NCBI GenBank assembly: GCA_036560145.1
Contig: DATBRV010000009.1
Location: forward strand, 16,564-80,563
Reading direction: 5' to 3'
DNA length: 64,000 nucleotides
Source of the DNA: DATBRV01 sp036560145
GTDB taxonomy: Bacteria; Myxococcota_A; UBA9160; SMWR01
Below the pieces are notes generated by a model. The model was not told the DNA's origin, did not search any database, and saw only the letters and a list, made by a program, of their open reading frames with translations. Position numbers and translations under genes: made by a program. Positions 50,077 to 57,017 of the stretch are shown here, in pieces (within the stretch, counting starts at the first letter, position 1; every line of letters begins with the position of its first letter).

Positions 50077-50946
50077 ATGCAGATCGCATTCCTGGTGGGA
50101 TCGCTGCTGCTCCTCGGCGTCTTCGCCTGGCTGGTCAAGCGACGGCTGGATGCGCTGCCGACCAAGGCCAAGAAGCAGCTCCTCAAGCGGAAGCTGAACG
50201 GCGTCTTCGTCTACTGCGAGGATCGCGGCTGGATCCCGCGCAATCCGGCCTTCCAACGGGACTACCTGGGCGATTTTCCCGCGCTCGCGAAGCTCGAGGC
50301 CGGATATCCGGCGGTCCGCTCGGAATGCCTCGCGCTCCTCGAGCACAAGGAGCGGCTCACGAACGCCTCGGCGCTCGGCGGGAGCTTCACCACCGCCGGC
50401 ATCCACACGATCAGCTGGAAGACCTTCGTCTTCAAATCCGGCGACTTCATCGAGGAGAACTGCGCGCGCTGTCCGCGCACGGCCGCTCTGCTGCGCGAGA
50501 TCCCCGGCCTCTACACCGCCTTCTTCTCGGTGCTCGAGCCGCGCCAGGTGATCGCGCCGCACTGGGGCTACTACAAGGGCATCCTCCGCTATCACCTGGG
50601 CGTCTTGATCCCGAACGACAACGCCGACGAGGCGTGCTGGCTGCGGGTCCACGCCGACCCCTACGACAACGCGCTGGAACGCGACAAGAAGAACAAGCAG
50701 CGCGACACCAGCTCGATCGTGAAGGGGGAGATCTATCACTGGCACGACGGGGAGGGGATCGTCTTCGACGACAACTACCTGCACGACGCCGGGAACAACT
50801 CGGACCAGGTGCGCGTGGTGCTCTGGCTGGACCTGAAGCGCCCGCTGCCGCTCCCCCTGGATCTCTTCAACCGCCTGGTGGGCTGGGTCGCCAGCCGGGA
50901 CGCGTCGATGCGGAAGATCCGCAGCAACGTGATCGTGCACGACTAG
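50077..50946 (+). CDS. Aspartyl/asparaginyl hydroxylase-family dioxygenase, LpxO-like
   Basis: The 289-residue protein has one N-terminal membrane segment (about 4-20), then the Fe(II)/2-oxoglutarate domain with His162 (APHWGYYKGILRYHLG), His236 (YLHDAGNNSD) and Arg246. The layout is that of LpxO, which 2-hydroxylates a lipid A acyl chain at the inner face of the membrane. No other lipid A genes are here, so other lipid targets remain possible. It starts 8 bp after the sulfotransferase stop codon with GAGG upstream. Confidence 0.82.
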   Translation: MQIAFLVGSLLLLGVFAWLVKRRLDALPTKAKKQLLKRKLNGVFVYCEDRGWIPRNPAFQRDYLGDFPALAKLEAGYPAVRSECLALLEHKERLTNASALGGSFTTAGIHTISWKTFVFKSGDFIEENCARCPRTAALLREIPGLYTAFFSVLEPRQVIAPHWGYYKGILRYHLGVLIPNDNADEACWLRVHADPYDNALERDKKNKQRDTSSIVKGEIYHWHDGEGIVFDDNYLHDAGNNSDQVRVVLWLDLKRPLPLPLDLFNRLVGWVASRDASMRKIRSNVIVHD

Positions 50947-50952
50947 CCGGTT

Positions 50953-51009
50953 GGCAGGATCCGAGGGATCAATGTCATTGCAGACAGATCCCGCGCTTGC
51001 CATCCTGCC
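50953..51009. promoter_or_regulatory. Nested inverted repeats upstream of the GlxA-type regulator
   Basis: Outer arms GGCAGGAT (50953-50960) and ATCCTGCC (51002-51009), middle arms GGGATC (50965-50970) and GATCCC (50987-50992), inner arms TGTC and GACA around ATTGCA. A further pair, TGCCAT (50998-51003) and ATGGCA (51013-51018), reaches into the start codon. It could be a terminator for the LpxO-like gene, an operator of the regulator, or both. Confidence 0.6.
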
Positions 51010-51012
51010 GGC

Positions 51013-52050
51013 ATGGCACGTGCGAAAGCGACCCAGCGAGAGGCGCGGGAGCCCCGGCGGGTGGCGCTGCTGGCCTTCCCGGAGGCCCAGAGCCTCGACG
51101 TGATCGGGCCGCTCGAGGTCTTCTCGAGCGCGACCCGCCTGCTGCTCCGCGGCGCCGATCCCCGCGCGCCCGGCTACCGGATCGAGCTGCTCTCCTCGTC
51201 CGGAGAGGGCCCCGTGCGGATGTCCTGCGGGGTGCCGCTCTTCGCGCAGGGGCTGCCGCCGCGCTCGGCGCCGGCGCCCGACACGCTGATCGTCGCCGGC
51301 GGCGAAGGCACCCGCGCGGCGCTGGCGGACCCGGCGCTGATCGCGTGGCTGCGCGCGACCGCGCCCCGCGTGCGCCGTCTCGCCAGCGTCTGCACGGGCG
51401 CCTTCCTGCTGGCGGAGGCCGGCCTGCTCGACGGGCGCCGTGCGACCACGCATTGGTCGGCCTGCGAGGCGCTCGCGCGCCGGCATCCGCGGGTCCGCGT
51501 CGACCCGGATCCGATCTTCGTGCGCGACGGCGCCGTCTATACGTCCGCGGGTGTCACATCCGGGATGGACCTCGCTCTGGCGCTGGTCGAGGAGGACCAC
51601 GGACGCGAGCTGGCGCTCTCCGTGGCGCGCTGGCTGGTGCTGTTCCTGAAGCGCCCCGGCGGCCAGTCGCAGTTCAGCGCGCAGCTCTCCTCCCAGCTGG
51701 CTTCGCGCCAGCCGATCCAGGAGCTTCAGGCCTGGATCGTCGAGAACGTGCACGCCGACCTCTCGGTGGACGCGCTGGCGGCGCGCGCCGGCATGAGCCC
51801 GCGAAACTTCGCCCGCGTGTTCACGCGCGAGGTAGGGGCGACGCCCGCGCTCTTCGTCGAGATCGCGCGCGTGGAAGCCGCGCGGCGCCGGCTCGAAGAA
51901 GAGGGCGGACGCGGGATCGAGGCGGTCGCCGCCGATTGCGGCTTCGGGAGCGCCGAGACCATGCGGCGCGCGTTCCTGCGGCGGGTGCGGGTCAGCCCCT
52001 CGGACTACCGCACCCGATTCCAGGCAAGCGGAGCGCGCAGCGAGCCGTAG
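51013..52050 (+). CDS. GlxA-type transcriptional regulator (DJ-1/PfpI + AraC HTH)
   Basis: The 345-residue protein has a DJ-1/PfpI-like domain (about 15-200, with SVCTGAFLLAEAGLL) and a C-terminal AraC/XylS pair of HTH motifs (about 235-335: LSVDALAARAGMSPRNFARVF and IEAVAADCGFGSAETMRRAF). This class activates catabolic operons. The last eight residues (ASGARSEP) and the TAG stop are encoded by the first copy of repeat locus F, so the original C-terminus has been replaced. The next gene encodes an enzyme with the same DJ-1 fold. Confidence 0.88.
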   Translation: MARAKATQREAREPRRVALLAFPEAQSLDVIGPLEVFSSATRLLLRGADPRAPGYRIELLSSSGEGPVRMSCGVPLFAQGLPPRSAPAPDTLIVAGGEGTRAALADPALIAWLRATAPRVRRLASVCTGAFLLAEAGLLDGRRATTHWSACEALARRHPRVRVDPDPIFVRDGAVYTSAGVTSGMDLALALVEEDHGRELALSVARWLVLFLKRPGGQSQFSAQLSSQLASRQPIQELQAWIVENVHADLSVDALAARAGMSPRNFARVFTREVGATPALFVEIARVEAARRRLEEEGGRGIEAVAADCGFGSAETMRRAFLRRVRVSPSDYRTRFQASGARSEP

Positions 52051-52157
52051 GCGAGCGGAGTTCATTCAGGCAAGCGGAGCGCGCAGCGAGCCGTAGGCGA
52101 GCGGAGTTCATTCAGGCCTGCGGAGCGCGCAGCGAGCCGTAGGCGAGCGGAGTTCAC
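52024..52157. repeat. Dispersed repeat locus F: three tandem inverted copies, 46-bp period
   Basis: Inverted copies start at 52024, 52070 and 52116, spaced by TCAG. Each reads GCAAGCGGAGCGCGCAGCG (third copy GCCTGCGG), then AGCCGTAGGCGAGCGGAGTT. The central triplet here is TAC in the forward sense. The first copy overlaps the end of the GlxA-type gene; the last ends 24 bp before the PfpI start. Confidence 0.9.
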
Positions 52158-52181
52158 TCAGGCTGAGCAGGAGGAATTTCG

Positions 52182-52778
52182 ATGGGCATCACGACCGGAA
52201 TCCTGTTGTTCGAAGACGCCGAGGAGCTCGACTTCGCGGGCCCCTGGGAGGTGTTCACGCTGGCCGCGCGCAAGGAGCAGGGCGACCGGGTGGTGACGAT
52301 CGCGCCCATGCCGGGGCCCGTGCGCTGCGCGAAGGGGCTGCGCGTGATCCCCGATCACGGCTTCGAGGGCGCGCCCGCGCTGGACGTCCTGCTGGTGCCC
52401 GGAGGCCAGGGCACGCGCCGGGAGGTCTCGAACCCGGTCGTGATCGACTGGCTGCGCAAGACGGCTGCGCGCTGCCGTTTCGTGACCAGCGTCTGCACCG
52501 GCTCGCTGCTGGTGGCCGGCGCCGGCCTCGCCGTGGGCAAGCGCATCACCACGCACTGGGCGTTTGTCGAGACGCTTCGCCAGCGGGGCGACGGCGCCAC
52601 CGTGGTGGACGGCGTGCGCTACGTGCGCGACGGCAACCTGGTGACGGCCGCGGGCGTCTCCGCCGGCATCGACATGTCGCTCTGGCTGGTGGGCCAGCTC
52701 TACGACGTGGCGCACGCGCGCAACGTGCAGCGGCTGATGCAATACGATCCGGCGCCCCCCTACGCCGCGGACGTCTGA
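52182..52778 (+). CDS. DJ-1/PfpI-family enzyme, isonitrile-hydratase-like
   Basis: The 198-residue protein follows a strong AGGAGGAA site. Asp17 (EELDFAGPWEVF) and Cys105-Thr106 (SVCTGSLLVAGAG) match the Asp-Cys-Thr active site of Pseudomonas isonitrile hydratase InhA, which turns isocyanides into N-substituted formamides. THWAFVETL and TAAGVSAGIDMSLWL are further family blocks. It lies downstream of a GlxA-type regulator, which may control it. Other glyoxalase-like DJ-1 roles are possible. Confidence 0.82.
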   Translation: MGITTGILLFEDAEELDFAGPWEVFTLAARKEQGDRVVTIAPMPGPVRCAKGLRVIPDHGFEGAPALDVLLVPGGQGTRREVSNPVVIDWLRKTAARCRFVTSVCTGSLLVAGAGLAVGKRITTHWAFVETLRQRGDGATVVDGVRYVRDGNLVTAAGVSAGIDMSLWLVGQLYDVAHARNVQRLMQYDPAPPYAADV

Positions 52779-52797
52779 AGCAGGGCGGCCGGGGTCT

Positions 52798-53289
52798 TCA
52801 TCCGCGCGCGCGCACCCGCTTCGCCAGCTCCCGCCAGAGCTCCGGGTCCCAGGCGCCGTTCGCGGCGCCGCTCGTCGAGGGGGCCGCGAAGATGCGCGTC
52901 GCGCCGATCCGCTCGGCCTGGAGGCCGGGCTCGATGGCGCGGCGCCCGAGGAATTCGCCGGCGGCGCGCTTGCCGTTGAAGCAGAGGACGCCCGGCTGCA
53001 GGCGCGCGATCTTGCGCTCGAGCTCGCGCCGGCCCGCGCTCCGGAAGTCGATCTCGGCGTCGCCCCCCGACTGGTGCTTGACGAGATCCGTGAGGCCGAT
53101 CTCGAAGGCGAGCAGCTGCCGGTACTCGGAGGGCGCGAGCCGCCGCGGCGTGAGCCCGGTCTCCGCGAGGATCCGCCAGAACTTGTTGCCGGGGCCCGCG
53201 TAGTACTGCCGCAGCTGGGCCGAGCGCGTTCCCGCCGCCGACCCGCAGAAGACGACCGCGAGGCCCGGCGCGAGCAGGTCGTCGAGCAC
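52798..53289 (-). CDS. Mug/SMUG-like DNA glycosylase
   Basis: GTG start, 163 residues. VVFCGSAAG (about 12-20), YYAGPGNKFWRIL, GLTDLVKHQSG, VLCFNGKRAA and APSTSGAAN follow the order of Mug-type mismatch-specific uracil-DNA glycosylases. The motif GINPG of E. coli Mug is GSAAG here, so the catalytic Asn is replaced by Ala, as seen in a distinct branch of the family. It likely removes deaminated bases such as uracil or hypoxanthine. It starts 8 bp after the DHH gene stop codon. Confidence 0.82.
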   Translation of the reverse strand: MLDDLLAPGLAVVFCGSAAGTRSAQLRQYYAGPGNKFWRILAETGLTPRRLAPSEYRQLLAFEIGLTDLVKHQSGGDAEIDFRSAGRRELERKIARLQPGVLCFNGKRAAGEFLGRRAIEPGLQAERIGATRIFAAPSTSGAANGAWDPELWRELAKRVRARG

Positions 53290-53297
53290 GGGCGCGG

Positions 53298-54692
53298 CTA
53301 GTCCGTCTCGCCGTGGATCGCGTGCACGAAGGCCGCGCGCAGGGCGGCGCGGATGTGCGTCTGCGAGGCGCCCCCGTAGACCTTGCGGAAGGCCCGCAGC
53401 GGGATGATGCCCTTGGCCATCGAGCGATGGCCGCCGCCCACGCCGAGGCCTTCGACCACCGCGCGGACCACGTCGCCCGCGGCGCGCACGTAGCCGACGT
53501 TGCGCACCGAGAAGACCAGATCCGAGCCGACGATGCCGGCGGCGATCGCCCACTCGGCGCCCTCCGCCTGGAGGCCCATGTCGGCGACCTGCGGGATCAC
53601 GTCCTCGCGCACGCGGCCGAGCACCAGCAGATGGATGCCGTCCTCCACGTGGCTGGTGGCGAGCGCGCGCCCGAGCGCGCGCAGGCCGTCGGCCGGGAGC
53701 GCGGGGCGCTCGATCCGGCGCAGCAGCGCGGGGCTGTGACACGCGTGCAGGTAGGCGAAGGCGGCGATGTCCTGGCGGCTCGTCTCGCGGCCGAGGAGCT
53801 GGGTATCGCTCTTGATGCCGTAGACGAGCGCGGTGGCGAGACGCGGGCGGAGCTCGATCTCGGAGGCGCGCACGTACTCGGTGAGGATCGTCGAGGTGGC
53901 GCCATAAGTAGGCCTGATGTCCTTGATCACGGCGTCGTACCCCGGGCGCTCCGGATGGTGGTCGATCACCAGATCGACCGAGCGCAGCCGCGCCGGCGGA
54001 TCCTCGCCGAACACCGTGGGCTGTACGTCGAGCAGCGCCAGCGCGTCGAACTCGACGAACTCCTCGGCCGTGATGGTGCGCACGTCGATCCCGAGCGCGG
54101 CCACCATCGCGCGGTTCTCCGGGCGCGTCACCTCGCCGAAGGAGATCAGCGGCGCGGTCGGGCGCTTGCGGCCGAGCAGCGCGCGCAGCGCATAGCCGCA
54201 GGCGATCCCATCCGGGTCCGGATCGGGCTGGAGCAGGATGCCGAGCTTCTCGCGCGGCTCCATCAGCGCGCGCAGCTCCACCACCCGGCGCAGGTTCTCG
54301 AGGTGCGCGAACTCCTCTTCGATGTCGTCCCGGATCAGGGAGCGCAGGCCCGTGCGCAGCAAACAACGGTCGGAGGGCAGCTCCTCGTCGTCGACCCGAT
54401 CCGAGAGCAGCAGCACGGGGGCTTCCGGCGCCGCCTCACGCACCGCCACCAGCGCGGCGCGCACGAAGGCGAGATCCTCGCTCACGATCGCGAAGCCGTC
54501 GCCGGTCTTGAAATCGAGCTTCGCGATCGCCTCGGCCGAGAGGCCGCCCGGAAGCGCGTGGAATCCCGGCGGACGGAAGCGCGATTCCTTCTCGCGAGGC
54601 ACCCAGCTCAGCACCTCGTCGGGGCTGGAGCCGATCTGGCTCCACAGGCGCGCGTGCTCCGCCCCATCGCACAGGATGACGCGACTCGACAA
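53298..54692 (-). CDS. DHH-family phosphoesterase
   Basis: About 464 residues from a TTG start; the frame is open up to 54866, but that extra part is a proline/alanine-rich stretch that would overlap the divergent gene. The first 130 residues form an alpha/beta domain (RVILCDGAEHARLW, FAIVSEDLAFVRAAL). Then comes the DHH domain with DPDPDGIACGYAL and VIDHHPERPGYD, and a DHHA1 domain ending VGGGHRSMAKGIIPL. The family includes NrnA (nanoRNase/pAp phosphatase) and c-di-AMP hydrolases. With no DisA visible, nanoRNA or pAp cleavage is the more general guess. The start is uncertain. Confidence 0.82.
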   Translation of the reverse strand: MSSRVILCDGAEHARLWSQIGSSPDEVLSWVPREKESRFRPPGFHALPGGLSAEAIAKLDFKTGDGFAIVSEDLAFVRAALVAVREAAPEAPVLLLSDRVDDEELPSDRCLLRTGLRSLIRDDIEEEFAHLENLRRVVELRALMEPREKLGILLQPDPDPDGIACGYALRALLGRKRPTAPLISFGEVTRPENRAMVAALGIDVRTITAEEFVEFDALALLDVQPTVFGEDPPARLRSVDLVIDHHPERPGYDAVIKDIRPTYGATSTILTEYVRASEIELRPRLATALVYGIKSDTQLLGRETSRQDIAAFAYLHACHSPALLRRIERPALPADGLRALGRALATSHVEDGIHLLVLGRVREDVIPQVADMGLQAEGAEWAIAAGIVGSDLVFSVRNVGYVRAAGDVVRAVVEGLGVGGGHRSMAKGIIPLRAFRKVYGGASQTHIRAALRAAFVHAIHGETD

Positions 54693-54855
54693 GTGACCCC
54701 CGAGCTCGATCGGCGCCTCGGCAGGCGCAGGCCCTGGAGGGGGAGCCCGCCTGGGTGGCGGCAGTGTAGCCGGATCGGCGGGTGGACGAGAAAGCTGTTG
54801 TCCCCGCGGGGTAGCGACGGCCGCGGCCGCGCCGGTGGTTATGCTTGGGCATCTC

Positions 54856-55698
54856 ATGCAACCCATCTTCGTCGGCGACGTTCAGGGCTGCTCCGAGGAG
54901 CTCGCCGAGCTGGTCGCGCGCGCGCGGGCCGCCTACGGCGAGGGCTTCGAGCTGTGGCTGGTGGGGGACCTGATCAACCGGGGACCCGGAAACCTCGCGG
55001 TGCTGCGGGAGGTGCGCGCGCTGGTCGACGCCGGCCGCGCGCGCTGCGTGCTCGGCAACCACGAGATCGGCCTGCTGCTGACGGCGGCCGGCCTGCGCGA
55101 GCGCAAGCCGCTCGACAGCTTCGTGGATGTGCTGGGCGCGCCGGACGCCGGGGATTGGCTCTCCTGGTTGCGGAAGCGGCCGCTGCTCGAGACCGGCCAG
55201 CTCGGCGGCCAGCGCTTCGCCATGGTCCACGCCTCCGTGCATCCGGACTGGAGCCTCGCCGAGCTCGAGCGCCGCGCGCGGCGGGTCGAGGCGCGCCTTG
55301 CTGCGGAAGACCCGCGCGAGGCCGCCGCGCTGCTGGCCGCGGATCCGGGGCGCGATCCGGACCGCGATCTGCTCGGCCGGCTGACGCAGGCGCGCAGCGT
55401 CACGCGCGCGGGCGGCTGGTCGTCCGAGCTTCCCGGCGGCGAGCTCGAGCCGTGGCACCAGCGCTGGTCGGCGCGCGGCCATGACTACTGCGTGGTGTAT
55501 GGCCACTGGGCCTTGCAGGGGCTGCACGTCGAGCCGCGGCTGCGCGGGCTCGACACCGGATGCGTGCACCACGGTCGCGGGCGCGAAGGAGCGCTGACGG
55601 CGTGGATCCCGGATCCGAGCCAGCCTGCGCCGTTCGACGTTCCCGACGGCCGCTTCTGGCACATCCCCGCGCGCCGCATGTATTACCAGGCGCCTTGA
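54856..55698 (+). CDS. apaH: Symmetrical bis(5'-nucleosyl)-tetraphosphatase
   Basis: The 280-residue protein has the metallophosphatase motifs FVGDVQGC, LVGDLINRGP, VLGNHEIGLL, the histidine-containing MVHASVHPDW and YGHWALQGL. These match ApaH, which splits Ap4A into two ADP. ATG 54856 is used because the conserved sequence begins there; upstream in-frame starts add only seven residues. It is divergent from the DHH gene. Confidence 0.92.
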   Translation: MQPIFVGDVQGCSEELAELVARARAAYGEGFELWLVGDLINRGPGNLAVLREVRALVDAGRARCVLGNHEIGLLLTAAGLRERKPLDSFVDVLGAPDAGDWLSWLRKRPLLETGQLGGQRFAMVHASVHPDWSLAELERRARRVEARLAAEDPREAAALLAADPGRDPDRDLLGRLTQARSVTRAGGWSSELPGGELEPWHQRWSARGHDYCVVYGHWALQGLHVEPRLRGLDTGCVHHGRGREGALTAWIPDPSQPAPFDVPDGRFWHIPARRMYYQAP

Positions 55699-56204
55699 AG
55701 CCTAGATTTTTCTTGCCGCACCGACGGAACGGGCGTAGCATCGACGGCGTACGCGATGCGCGGTGTGGAGGAAGCCGAGGTCTCGTTCCCGCCGACCCCA
55801 TGACCCGCCGCGAGGGTCGCGTACCGATGGTCGTGTCGGAGGGAGCGAGCAGAGGTCCGCACGGCAAACGGAGCCGATGAGCCCGAATGCCCGCGGACAC
55901 AGGCGCGGGAAGCCTTCCCGGACCCGGGAGCTTCCAACGTACATGCGGAGACCGAGGGTAGGGATCATCGGTTGACGCTTGCGGCGGCGCCCTCGTCGAC
56001 ATGACGAGAGCCGGCTCGCCCTGGTGGTCGACGAACCCCCCCGAGGCCGCGTGCGGCGCGCGTTGCTCGCGGGCTTCGTCCCACGGAGTGACATGCGCGC
56101 GCCGTTCGACGCTCCGCTGAACCCAATGGGCCTGCCCCGTCGGAGGCCCGGGAAGGGCCCGCGACCTCGGTGATCTCACACGCCCCTCGGATCCGAGCAC
56201 CACG
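55699..56204. other. 506-bp stretch without a convincing gene; possible noncoding RNA
   Basis: Open frames here are short and have no conserved character. A sigma70-like promoter at 55713 would start a transcript near 55748. Downstream, GTACGCGA (55749-55756) pairs with TCGCGTAC (55817-55824), and ACCGATGGTC (55823-55832) pairs with GATCATCGGT (55963-55972) with one G-U. These two helices would compete, since they overlap by two bases. It does not match the 6S, tmRNA, SRP or RNase P motifs I know. Confidence 0.4.
55713..55741 (+). promoter_or_regulatory. Sigma70-like promoter in the noncoding stretch
   Basis: TTGCCG (55713-55718), 17-bp spacer, TAGCAT (55736-55741), behind an AT-rich stretch (AGATTTTTCTTG). 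It points into the noncoding region, about 490 bp upstream of the RidA-family gene. Confidence 0.5.
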
Positions 56205-56594
56205 ATGACCAGGCAGTTCATCAATCCGCCGGGGATGCCGGCGCCGCGCGGCTACTCGTACGCGGTCAAGAAGACCGGGACGCCCGTCTTCATCTCCGGC
56301 CAGGTCGCCATCGACGGGCGCGATCAGGTGGTGGGCGAGGGCGACGCGGCCGCCCAGGTCGAGCAGGTGTTTCGCAACCTGCGCACGGTCGTCGAGGCGA
56401 GCGGCGGGACGCTCGACGACATCGTCAAGCTCAACGTCTACGTCACGGACGCCGCCTACCGGCCGGCGGTGGTGGCGGCGCGACAGCGGCACTTCCAGGA
56501 AGGCCGCTATCCCGCCAGCACCTACGTCGTGGTCACCGCGCTGGCGATCCCCCAGCTGCTGGTGGAGATCGAAGCGGTCGCGATGATCGGCTGA
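56205..56594 (+). CDS. RidA/YjgF-family protein (non-canonical active site)
   Basis: The 129-residue protein has FISGQVAIDGRDQVVGEGDAAAQVEQVFRNL and the C-terminal half of the Rid fold. RidA uses Arg105 in PARxCxEV to deaminate reactive enamines and imines. Here the same position is Ser105 (YPASTYVVV), and the following residues also differ, so the classic 2-aminoacrylate deaminase activity is unlikely. It may belong to one of the Rid subgroups without known substrate. It follows the 0.5-kb noncoding stretch. Confidence 0.87.
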   Translation: MTRQFINPPGMPAPRGYSYAVKKTGTPVFISGQVAIDGRDQVVGEGDAAAQVEQVFRNLRTVVEASGGTLDDIVKLNVYVTDAAYRPAVVAARQRHFQEGRYPASTYVVVTALAIPQLLVEIEAVAMIG

Positions 56595-56597
56595 GGC

Positions 56598-56969
56598 TCA
56601 GGGCGCGGGCGTCGGCGCGGGCTCGTGCGGGTCGTTCCCCATGCCGTGGCCCGGGTGCTTGCGCTCGCGCATCTGCTGCTTCATCTCCTGGCACCTGGCC
56701 GGATCCGCCTCGCACTTCGCCTTCATCTCCGCCCGGCGCTGCTTCATCTGAGCCCGCTGTTCCTGGCACTTCTCGGGGTTCTGCTTGCAGAACTCGCGGC
56801 GCTTGGCGCGGGCTTCCTCGCACTTGCCCGGGTTCTCCTTGCAGAATTGCCACGCTGGCCTGGGGCCGGGCGACGACGGGGGCGGGGCGTCCTCCGCGAA
56901 CGCGATCGCCGCGCCGAGCAGCAGGCCGGCGACGCCGGCGAGTCCAAGAACGGTCCGATGACGATGCAT
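56598..56969 (-). CDS. Small secreted Cys-repeat protein
   Basis: The 123-residue protein has a signal peptide (about 1-25, AIAFA before EDA) behind a GAGGAGAA site. The mature part has three copies of a helical repeat with a Cys-x6-Cys pair: CKENPGKC, CKQNPEKC and CEADPARC, each followed by a Lys/Arg/Glu/Gln/Met-rich helix. It ends with a His/Pro-rich tail (HPGHGMGNDPHEP). The pattern suggests disulfide-braced helices or metal binding (Cys, His, Met). It is just downstream of the modABC operon on the same strand, 48 bp after modC. No family recognised. Confidence 0.75.
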   Translation of the reverse strand: MHRHRTVLGLAGVAGLLLGAAIAFAEDAPPPSSPGPRPAWQFCKENPGKCEEARAKRREFCKQNPEKCQEQRAQMKQRRAEMKAKCEADPARCQEMKQQMRERKHPGHGMGNDPHEPAPTPAP

Positions 56970-57017
56970 GCGGCTTCTCCTCGAGGATACGAACCCGCGA
57001 GCGGGGCGGAGGTTGCG

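Noticed and set aside
52024..52157. Second tandem array as a CRISPR or coding repeat
   Set aside because: Same fixed 4-bp linker and no spacers; translations of it differ by frame and are not conserved.
54693..54866. N-terminal extension of the DHH protein up to an ATG at 54866
   Set aside because: Low-complexity proline/alanine stretch that would overlap the start of the divergent apaH gene; conserved sequence begins near RVILCDGAEH.
55699..56204. 6S RNA, tmRNA, SRP RNA or RNase P RNA in the apaH-ridA gap
   Set aside because: None of the conserved core motifs of these RNAs that I know could be found; only a generic structured RNA remains possible.
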